NCBI RefSeq assembly: GCF_011082725.1
Contig: NZ_CP049715.1
Coordinates: 1,054,001 to 1,118,000, forward strand
Origin: Apibacter sp. B3706
GTDB taxonomy: Bacteria; Bacteroidota; Bacteroidia; Flavobacteriales; Weeksellaceae
DNA length: 64,000 nt
Reading direction: 5' to 3'
In this document: positions 57,240-64,000 of the stretch, one piece after another
Position numbering within the stretch: the first letter of the stretch is position 1
How the letters are laid out: the number at the start of each line of letters is the position of its first letter
Notes under the pieces: generated by a model
Database searches by the model: none
Told to the model about the DNA's origin: nothing
The model's input: the letters and a program-made list of their open reading frames with translations, nothing else
Program-made: the position numbers and the translations under genes

Positions 57240-57479
57240 ATGCAAATGAATACATTAACAGACAGAATAAATCAAGCATTAGAAGAAATTCGTCCTTTTT
57301 TAATGTCCGATGGCGGCGATGTTAAACTTATAGAAATCAAAGATAATAAGGTTTTTGTAAGCTTTACCGGCGCATGCTCTGATTGTTCAATTAATCAAAG
57401 TACATTAAAATTAGGAATTGAATCAACTATAAAAAAACATGTACCCGAAATTGAAGAAGTAATAAGTATAAGCGAATAA
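57240..57479 (+). CDS. NifU C-terminal domain (Nfu-type) Fe-S scaffold
   Basis: An 80-residue protein (79 if the second ATG at 57246 is used). It contains EEIRPFLMSDGGDVKLIEI and CSDCSIN, whose Cys pair binds a bridging Fe-S cluster at the dimer interface. Short Nfu proteins receive clusters from the assembly scaffold and pass them on. The frame is open further to 57210, overlapping the end of mrp, but the ATG at 57240 is preferred. The mrp-nfu order is common in Bacteroidota. Confidence 0.9.
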   Translation: MQMNTLTDRINQALEEIRPFLMSDGGDVKLIEIKDNKVFVSFTGACSDCSINQSTLKLGIESTIKKHVPEIEEVISISE

Positions 57480-57616
57480 AAAATTTAATCCTGCTCTTTT
57501 GTTATTTAATTTTTGGCAATAAGTTTGATAGAATTATGATATTTTAATCTATTTTTATATTAATTACTTTTATTTAATAAATGTTATGAGCTATAACTAA
57601 TAACCAAAAATTTGGA

Positions 57617-58402
57617 ATGAAAAAATTATTTACGATAGTAGTTACGTTCTTATTCTTTTTTATATTTATATCAGCGGATTATTCAACGCCCTCTCCTACT
57701 CAATTTAAAGACGGGGAATATTTAAAGTACAGGATTCATTATGGTTTTTTAAATGCCGGATATGCTACTTTTACCACAAATTTGGTAACATATAATGAAA
57801 AAACTCACTATCATGTTGTTGGTAAAGGATATTCTACCGGTGCGGTAAAATTATTTTTTAAAGTGGAAGACCTATATGAAACTTATATAGATAAATCCAC
57901 TATGCTTTCTTCTAAATTTATACGTAAAATTCGCGAAGGTTCCTATGTAAGAGATCAAACGATGGTCATTGATCATACGAATAAAAATATTACTTATACC
58001 AATAATAAATCCAATACTTCCAAAACCTATAATTATACGGGAGAAATGCACGATATGTTATCTGCATTTTATTATTTAAGAAATATGAATACCGATAATT
58101 ATACAGCGGGCGATTATATTAATCTTAATATATTTATGGATGGTGAAACTCTAAATTTTAAACTTAAAATTTTGAATAGAGAAACAGTCTCTTCAAGTTT
58201 TGGAAAAGTAAAATGTTTAAAAATCAGACCCTATGTCCTTGCAGGAAGAGTTTTTAAAGAGAAAGAAAGTGTAACTATGTGGGTAACCGATGACTCAAAT
58301 CATGTTCCAATTCAAATTAAAGCTGAATTAGCCGTTGGATCTTTAAAAGCCGATTTAAGTAGTTATAAAAATTTAGAAACTCCAATTAATTTTAGTAAAT
58401 AA
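57617..58402 (+). CDS. DUF3108 domain exported protein
   Basis: A 261-residue protein with a signal peptide (1-20, ends FISAD). The DUF3108 pattern is visible: FKDGEYLKYRIHYGFLNAGYATF (30-52), VKLFFKVEDLYETYID, and the C-terminal segment VKCLKIRPYVLAGRVFKEKESVTMWVTDDSNHVPIQIKAEL. It probably forms a periplasmic beta-rich domain. No function is known. It converges on the TonB-like gene with only 5 bases between the stops. Confidence 0.8.
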   Translation: MKKLFTIVVTFLFFFIFISADYSTPSPTQFKDGEYLKYRIHYGFLNAGYATFTTNLVTYNEKTHYHVVGKGYSTGAVKLFFKVEDLYETYIDKSTMLSSKFIRKIREGSYVRDQTMVIDHTNKNITYTNNKSNTSKTYNYTGEMHDMLSAFYYLRNMNTDNYTAGDYINLNIFMDGETLNFKLKILNRETVSSSFGKVKCLKIRPYVLAGRVFKEKESVTMWVTDDSNHVPIQIKAELAVGSLKADLSSYKNLETPINFSK

Positions 58403-58407
58403 TCAAG

Positions 58408-59406
58408 TTATCTGACAAAACGATATATTCCTTCTCCTTCCGTCCAATTGCTTCCCGATTTAATTAATTTAATGATTCTATTAGCTAATTTATCGCAATT
58501 GGATTGAAGAATGTGTATTTTCTTCGGTCTGCCTTCTTTACTTACAGTAAATCCAATAACTATCTTAACTTCATTAGTATCACATTTTTCTTTTTTAACC
58601 AACAGATTTTTATAGATATAGGTATTGAAATTGTCCCTTCCTATAGTGGGCTGAGATTCAAAACTTTTATGTATAATACCATAAGATTGTGAATCTCTTA
58701 TTAAAGAATCGCCTGAATAGATTTGATCTGTTTCTTGATCAGTTTTGTTGAGTTTTTTTACCGGTTCAAGAGAGGTATCTCTATTCATTGTTTTCAAAGA
58801 TAATAACGGTTCCTCAACTTTTTCTTGACTGAGTTCAGCGCTTATATCCCGGTGTGCAATAAATTTATTTTCAAAGGTATCGGTATCTTCTTCGATTGAT
58901 TCCGGTTCTATATTTCGAATAAATTCTTTAGGATCAATTTTTTGTTTCAATGTATGATTAGATACGATAGTCAAAGGTTTACTTTTATTTTGTGATTTTA
59001 CTTTGAAAGTATCGGAAAAATCCTTCTTTTCATTGTTTGAACTATTGTTGTATTCATTGATTGCAAAGGGAATATTCGTATTCTTGTCGTTACTTCCTGA
59101 TTTTTCATAAGCGATTAAATTTCTTTCCTTTCTTTGACCGTTTGTTAATTTATATAGTATACTTATACTGACTAGAAGAACTAATCCGGCAGCTACGACA
59201 TAAATTGGAAATATATTCTTTCGAGGATTCGTTTTATCTAAAATTTTTCTTTCAAGCTTTTTAATATCCTTATTTGGGTCTCCTTGAACTTCTTCATAAC
59301 CCTCTAAAGCTTCTCTCAAAAAGTCATCCTTCATGGATTGCCTTTCAATATCTCTGGCATCTTTACCTCTTTTTCTACCTCCTATATAGTTAAGTAAATT
59401 TTTCAT
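58408..59406 (-). CDS. Membrane protein with TonB-like C-terminal domain, partner of the ECF sigma factor
   Basis: A 332-residue protein with a cytoplasmic N-terminus (1-63), one membrane helix (about 66-85), a long polar periplasmic linker (about 90-240), and a C-terminal domain (about 248-332; VKIVIGFTVSKEGRPKKIHILQSNCDKL, NWTEGEG) like TonB C-terminal folds. The N-terminus ends EALEGYEEV, a feature shared with related Bacteroidota membrane proteins encoded beside ECF sigma factors. The start overlaps the sigma gene stop by 4 bases, so it is probably the sigma factor's anti-sigma or signalling partner, though it is not a typical FecR. Confidence 0.6.
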   Translation of the reverse strand: MKNLLNYIGGRKRGKDARDIERQSMKDDFLREALEGYEEVQGDPNKDIKKLERKILDKTNPRKNIFPIYVVAAGLVLLVSISILYKLTNGQRKERNLIAYEKSGSNDKNTNIPFAINEYNNSSNNEKKDFSDTFKVKSQNKSKPLTIVSNHTLKQKIDPKEFIRNIEPESIEEDTDTFENKFIAHRDISAELSQEKVEEPLLSLKTMNRDTSLEPVKKLNKTDQETDQIYSGDSLIRDSQSYGIIHKSFESQPTIGRDNFNTYIYKNLLVKKEKCDTNEVKIVIGFTVSKEGRPKKIHILQSNCDKLANRIIKLIKSGSNWTEGEGIYRFVR

Positions 59407-59969
59407 TTAAGATTTTTTTCTAAACAAAGCTTTAAATTTCTTTTACCGTTCTGTATATAACTTTTAACACTTTTCAAGCTGTATTGAGTAGCATCACAAA
59501 TATCCCTATACGATTTATCTTTGAAAAAAAACATTTCAATGGATGTCTTTTGAGGTTGAGGTAGCCTGGATATACAATCTTCTAACATTTGATATTTTTT
59601 ATCATCATTATTTTCATCCAATAAGTCCCAAACATCCTCAGATTGCACATTTTCCATAGCATGATCTATATTTATTTCTATACCTTCTCTTCTTAATTGT
59701 TGTAAACAATAATTTTTGGAAACTGTATATAACCATGATCCGAAATAATCTATTTTATAATTTAAAATTTTAGGAAGTAAATTTTCAAACAGTTGCATTA
59801 CTGCATCTTGGGCTTTATGTTCATCTTTTAAATATTTAAGGCAAAGTCCATATTGTAAAGGAATATACCTGCTATATAATACACCAAAATATTCGATATC
59901 TTGAGTTTCCCTATATTTATCTAAAAGCTCTTTGTCTTTGTATGTCTTAAGTTCTAAACGATTTTTCAA
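59403..59969 (-). CDS. ECF RNA polymerase sigma factor
   Basis: A 188-residue sigma-70 family, extracytoplasmic-function type factor with region 2 (EYFGVLYSRYIPLQYGLCLKYLKDEHKAQDAVMQLFENLLP, about 26-66) and region 4 (MLEDCISRLPQPQKTSIEMFFFKDKSYRDICDATQYSLKSVKSYIQNGKRNLK, about 132-184). It starts with TTG at 59969, with GAGGA 3-8 bases ahead, and no other start exists upstream before the stop at -8 codons. It is followed by the TonB-like gene with a 4-base overlap and is divergent from the DUF6263 lipoprotein gene. Confidence 0.85.
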   Translation of the reverse strand: MKNRLELKTYKDKELLDKYRETQDIEYFGVLYSRYIPLQYGLCLKYLKDEHKAQDAVMQLFENLLPKILNYKIDYFGSWLYTVSKNYCLQQLRREGIEINIDHAMENVQSEDVWDLLDENNDDKKYQMLEDCISRLPQPQKTSIEMFFFKDKSYRDICDATQYSLKSVKSYIQNGKRNLKLCLEKNLK

Positions 59970-60145
59970 AAATCCTCGAATAAATAATATTTAACGCTAA
60001 AATACAAATTAATTAGCCTGATAGAATTTTCAAAATATATAATTTTCAAAATTATTGTAAACAACTGAGAAAAAACTTAGGTTTTTCCGAGCTTTATCAT
60101 TTGTTTACTAATTATCTTTAGTAAATTGCAGAAAATTTTGACGTA

Positions 60146-61225
60146 ATGAAAAAATTGTCAGTAGTATCTTATTTGTTTATATCTATTTTATTGGGTGGTG
60201 GTCTTGTATCATGCAAAAATGAAGAAAAATCCAAACAATTACCAGATACTTCCATTTCAAAAAAAGATGAAACAAACCGTTCAGGAATATCTTTGAACAC
60301 GGAATCAACTTTACCGAGTAATGATACTAATAAACAAGAAAAAAATAGTCCTGAAATTATAACCGGTATCTATCAAGATGCGGATAGCCTTTATCACCTT
60401 AGATATATTCTTGAAAAAGGTAAAACCTATTCTTTTAATTCAAGAGAAATTAATAAGCAAACAGTAACTTTTAGAGATAAAAGTCAATCTGTTTCGCAAG
60501 AATCCATAGATCCAATAAGCTTTACGGTATTAGATATCAAAAATGATATATATACCTTACAAGTATCCATGGGGGGCAAAAAAGTTATTACTAAAGCGGA
60601 TGGTAAAGTAGTGGTATTTGATACTAACGGTAAAAAACCGGAAAATCCCGATCAAGCAAAATTGTGGAAAATATATAGAGCAATCAGCAATGTTACTTTT
60701 ACATTAACGATGGATATTTACGGAAATGCTTCAAACATAAAGGGTATGGATGCCATTTATGAAAAAGCAAAATCAACCTTAAAATCCGAATTGAAAGGAA
60801 AAGAACTGGAAGATTTTATTAATGCTTTTAAATTGGGTCTGAATCCTGAAACTTTTAAAGCACAATTTGAAGGTTCCATTATGAAATTTCCATCTAAAGG
60901 ATTAAAAATTGGAGAGAAATGGAATTCTCATCCGGAATTGAAAGACCAAGGGTATAATCAGTTAGTAAAAGTGGGTGACAGTTTAACTGAAGTTCGTATT
61001 CAGGGAACTTTACCTTCTAAAACAGATTCTAAAGTGGTAGAAGGGATAACTTATAAATTGTCTGTAAAGGGAACTCAAAGTGGAAAAATTATCATAAATA
61101 ATAAATCCGGTTGGATTTCCAATGCCAATTTTACTATGACTATTACGGAAACCAAATCAGCCAGTAAAGGTGATGAAACTGAAAAGGTGGTGCAGAAATC
61201 TGTAAATAACACGTATATTAATTGA
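60146..61225 (+). CDS. DUF6263 family lipoprotein
   Basis: A 359-residue exported protein. The signal peptide ends LVSC, so Cys 23 or so is the lipidated residue. A low-complexity linker (24-75, Ser/Lys/Asn-rich) precedes the DUF6263-like domain (about 82-345): LRYILEKGKTYSF, the MDIYGNASNIKGMD segment, FPSKGLKIGEKW and the C-terminal TITETK stretch. Function unknown. It heads a run with the DUF4834 and YfhO genes, 30 bases apart from the former, but may be separately transcribed. Confidence 0.75.
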   Translation: MKKLSVVSYLFISILLGGGLVSCKNEEKSKQLPDTSISKKDETNRSGISLNTESTLPSNDTNKQEKNSPEIITGIYQDADSLYHLRYILEKGKTYSFNSREINKQTVTFRDKSQSVSQESIDPISFTVLDIKNDIYTLQVSMGGKKVITKADGKVVVFDTNGKKPENPDQAKLWKIYRAISNVTFTLTMDIYGNASNIKGMDAIYEKAKSTLKSELKGKELEDFINAFKLGLNPETFKAQFEGSIMKFPSKGLKIGEKWNSHPELKDQGYNQLVKVGDSLTEVRIQGTLPSKTDSKVVEGITYKLSVKGTQSGKIIINNKSGWISNANFTMTITETKSASKGDETEKVVQKSVNNTYIN

Positions 61226-61255
61226 TAGGTTACTAATTAATTTATATATTTATCG

Positions 61256-61483
61256 ATGGGAAGATTAATTGAATTTATATTTTTTGCCACAGTTGCTTAT
61301 TTTGTTTTTAATATTTTAAATAAAATTTTCTCGGGTACTCGTGCAAAAAAGAAATATTCCAGGTCCAAGCCCCATCAATTTAATAACCAAAGAAAAAATT
61401 CTTCTCCGAATAAGGGTATTAAATGGGATGCAGAAACAGTTGATTACGAAGAAGTAGAAACTAAAGACAATGAAAAAAAATAG
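61256..61483 (+). CDS. DUF4834 family small membrane protein
   Basis: A 75-residue protein with one N-terminal membrane segment (about 5-25), a basic middle part (KKKYSRSKPHQ) and the acidic tail AETVDYEEVETKD typical of DUF4834. It overlaps the YfhO gene by 14 bases, so the two are translationally coupled. Its role is unknown. This gene pair is conserved in Flavobacteriia. Confidence 0.8.
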   Translation: MGRLIEFIFFATVAYFVFNILNKIFSGTRAKKKYSRSKPHQFNNQRKNSSPNKGIKWDAETVDYEEVETKDNEKK

Positions 61484-63983
61484 TTATTTTTTGCCGGTTG
61501 TAGGATGTTTGCTTTTTTTTGTCATCCTCTCCTTTATGTATTTTAGTCCATTATTATCAGGTAAATATATTTCTCAACCTGATATCATCCATTATAAAGG
61601 CGGCGCGCATGAATTAGAAGAGTATCGATCTATTCATGGAGAAGACACCTATTGGAGCAATTCCATGTTTGGGGGAATGCCCACCTACCAAATGGGAGCT
61701 AATTATCCTTCAGATATAATTAAAAGTATCGATCGTTTATTAAGAACTTTTCCTACTCCCGCCAGTTATTTATTTTTGTTGTTATCCGGTTTTTACTTGT
61801 TAGGTATGGTATGGTTAAAAAATTGGAAATATGCTTTGTTGGGAAGTATTATGTTCTCTTTTTCAACCTATTTTTTTATCATAATTGGAGCCGGTCATAA
61901 TGCTAAAATTCATACGATAGCCTATTTTGCGCCATTTATTGCAGGTGTATATTTACTGTATCAAAAAAAATATGTTACCGGATTTATTCTTACCACTTTA
62001 TTCTTATCGTTACAAATTGCAGCAAATCATCCACAAATGACGTATTATCTGTTTTTAGCTTTAGGAATTTTTGGTTTGATTGAACTTATTCACAGCTTTA
62101 AAACGAAAACATTAAAATCTTTTGGTATTTCTTCTGGCTTTTTTCTTCTGGCAATTTTACTGGCGTTAGGAATGAATTCTACCCGTTTACTATCAACCTA
62201 TGAATATTCAAAGGAAACTACGCGAGGAAAGTCAGAATTAACTATAAGTAAAAATAACGTTTCCTCTAATCAGGGTTTAGATACAGATTATATTACTCAT
62301 TGGAGCTATGGCATTTTAGAGACGGCAAATTTATTTGTTCCTAATTTTATGGGAGGTGGTAACAATGAAAAAGGATTTAAAACCTCTAATCTTGAATCAT
62401 CTTTACGGGAAAATATTAGATCACAGGAAGAATATACTCATTTTCAACGTGCCTTTAATGGCTCTTATTGGGGAGAGCAACCGGGTACCGTAGGCCCTGC
62501 TTATCAAGGTTCTGTAGTCATATTCTTAGCCTTTTTAGCTTTATTTTATTATAAAGGGAGATATAAATGGTGGTTAGTTGCAGCAACCGTTCTAAGTTTC
62601 TTTTTAGCTTGGGGTAAAAATTTTGGGATCTTTACTGATTTTATGATTCAGTATTTCCCATTATATAATAAATTTCGAGCTGTTTCTTCCGCTCTCGTGA
62701 TTGCTGAGTTTACTATTCCTTTATTAGCTTTATTGGGTACGTATTCATATTTTATGGATGAATCTCTTACCCAAGTTTACAAAACTAAAATTTTATATAT
62801 AAGTTGCGTTTTTATATTGGTTATATTATTACTTCTATATGTATTAGGATTACAAATATTTAGCTTTCATACTTCTTTAGAAGGTAATGCTATAAAATCT
62901 GAAATATTAGAAGCAATTAGAAAAGATCGTTTTGCCCTTTTCCAATCAGATATTTTACGAACTTTTTTCTTCGTTTTAGTTTGTTCTGTACTTCTTTGGG
63001 CTGCTCAAATTAAGTCCTTTAAATCAAGTTATGCGGTTTTAGCTATTGCCGCATTATCTTTAGTTGATTTATGGGGAGTGGATAAACGTTATTTAAATGA
63101 TGATAATTTTGTGGACAAACAATTTTATAAAAATCCTTTTCCTACTCAAGTAACAGAAAGTCAATTAGAAAAAGCCCAAACCGATCCAACCTTGGCTCGT
63201 ATTGTCAATGCAGCACCTATTAACCAGGCATTAGATATAATTAAACAAAACGATCATGCTCATTACAGAGTATTCAATTTGTTATTAAGTCCATTTAATG
63301 AAACTAATACCTCTTATTTTCATCAATCGATTGGTGGATATCATGGTGCTAAATTAAGGAGATATCAAGATTTAATAGATTTTTATTTATCGGACAGCTT
63401 AAATTTACCTATACTTGATATGCTTAATACTAAGTACATCATCACTGCCGATTCTATAATCAGACCTATTCCTAATCCTAATAATAATGGAAATGCTTGG
63501 TTTGTAAATGAAATTGTTTTTGCCAACAATGCCGATGAGGAATTATTAGGATTGGGAAAGATTGATAACAAAAGAAAAGCAGTCATAAATTCAAAATATA
63601 AAAAAGACCTTACCATAAAATCTTCCTCTGATAGTTTGTCTTCTATAGAATTAAAAGAATATTTACCGAATAATTTAACCTATGTTTCTAATAGTAAAGA
63701 GGAAAAAATAGGAGTTTTTTCGGAAATTTATTATCCACATGGTTGGAAGGCTTCAATCGATGGAAAAGAAGTTCCTATTTATAGAGCCGATTATACGTTA
63801 CGTGCCTTAAAAATACCTGCAGGAAAACATACTATAAATTTTTCCTTTAATCCTCCCGTAATTCAAAAAGGAAAATATATAACTCTGGGCACTTGTCTTC
63901 TTTTTGTAATCATAAGCACTATATTATTGATATATGACTACAAAAAAAGAAGTAAATCCGCTGAGATTTCAAAAGCTTTGTAA
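61470..63983 (+). CDS. YfhO family multispan membrane protein
   Basis: An 837-residue inner-membrane protein with about 12-14 hydrophobic helices in residues 1-500 and 810-832. The segments SNSMFGGMPTYQMGA and GAGHNAKIHTIAYFAPF, and a C-terminal extracytoplasmic domain ending GWKASIDGKEVPIYRADYTLRALKIPAGKHTINFSF, are typical of YfhO (GT-C-like glycosyltransferase group). Family members in Gram-positive bacteria transfer sugars to surface polymers, and here it may glycosylate proteins or envelope glycans. It is complete, ending 17 bases before the window edge. Confidence 0.9.
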   Translation: MKKNSYFLPVVGCLLFFVILSFMYFSPLLSGKYISQPDIIHYKGGAHELEEYRSIHGEDTYWSNSMFGGMPTYQMGANYPSDIIKSIDRLLRTFPTPASYLFLLLSGFYLLGMVWLKNWKYALLGSIMFSFSTYFFIIIGAGHNAKIHTIAYFAPFIAGVYLLYQKKYVTGFILTTLFLSLQIAANHPQMTYYLFLALGIFGLIELIHSFKTKTLKSFGISSGFFLLAILLALGMNSTRLLSTYEYSKETTRGKSELTISKNNVSSNQGLDTDYITHWSYGILETANLFVPNFMGGGNNEKGFKTSNLESSLRENIRSQEEYTHFQRAFNGSYWGEQPGTVGPAYQGSVVIFLAFLALFYYKGRYKWWLVAATVLSFFLAWGKNFGIFTDFMIQYFPLYNKFRAVSSALVIAEFTIPLLALLGTYSYFMDESLTQVYKTKILYISCVFILVILLLLYVLGLQIFSFHTSLEGNAIKSEILEAIRKDRFALFQSDILRTFFFVLVCSVLLWAAQIKSFKSSYAVLAIAALSLVDLWGVDKRYLNDDNFVDKQFYKNPFPTQVTESQLEKAQTDPTLARIVNAAPINQALDIIKQNDHAHYRVFNLLLSPFNETNTSYFHQSIGGYHGAKLRRYQDLIDFYLSDSLNLPILDMLNTKYIITADSIIRPIPNPNNNGNAWFVNEIVFANNADEELLGLGKIDNKRKAVINSKYKKDLTIKSSSDSLSSIELKEYLPNNLTYVSNSKEEKIGVFSEIYYPHGWKASIDGKEVPIYRADYTLRALKIPAGKHTINFSFNPPVIQKGKYITLGTCLLFVIISTILLIYDYKKRSKSAEISKAL

Positions 63984-64000
63984 GACATGTGTAAAAAGGT

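Overview
The window looks like chromosome of a low-GC (about 30% by eye), host-associated-type member of the Flavobacteriia (Bacteroidota), possibly an Apibacter-like Weeksellaceae. The reasons are the Bacteroidota promoter (TTG/TTTG, 18-20 bases, then TAnnTTTG) seen repeatedly; Bacteroidota-restricted families (DUF3822 next to rsmD, DUF4834 next to YfhO, YARHG, DUF6263); two proteins with type IX secretion (T9SS) C-terminal sorting domains; and a Mrp followed by a NifU C-terminal domain protein. The genus is a guess from gene content, not a search result. No rRNA, tRNA, CRISPR array, insertion sequence or prophage was seen.

Layout. 1-8 kb: 5' part of a PepD dipeptidase, an M24 aminopeptidase, a cupin/JmjC-like protein, acetate kinase, AhcY and a nitrilase-family amidase. 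8-15 kb: rsmD with DUF3822, trigger factor, a 784-base gene-free stretch that probably encodes a repeat-rich RNA on the minus strand, a small divergent pair (unknown protein/HTH regulator), an endonuclease/exonuclease/phosphatase-fold protein and a DUF937-like protein. 15-30 kb: housekeeping genes (metG, class 1A dihydroorotate dehydrogenase, udk, divIC-like, AI-2E family transporter, a methyltransferase, serine hydrolase lipoprotein, asnS, rpoN, thyA) and a YARHG protein. 30-54 kb: an accessory, surface-oriented region, all on the minus strand: an MFS exporter, two giant secreted proteins (2826 and 2048 aa) in one operon, a YiiX-like amidase and a 1969-aa alpha-2-macroglobulin-like protein. 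54-64 kb: a HipA-like kinase/DUF3037 pair, mrp-nifU-like, DUF3108, an ECF sigma factor with a membrane TonB-like partner, and a DUF6263-DUF4834-YfhO cluster.

The two most interesting items are: (1) the adjacent giant genes at 32410-47045, where the upstream protein carries a convincing paired type I dockerin and the downstream protein begins with a cohesin-like module, both with T9SS sorting tails, suggesting a surface complex assembled by cohesin-dockerin pairing; and (2) a predicted ~345-nt noncoding RNA (minus strand, about 11264-11610) with a near-perfect promoter, a terminator hairpin and eleven AACAC cores, five of them inside a perfect TTAACACTAA. The same 10-mer sits directly in front of the start codon of the DUF937-like gene at 14996.
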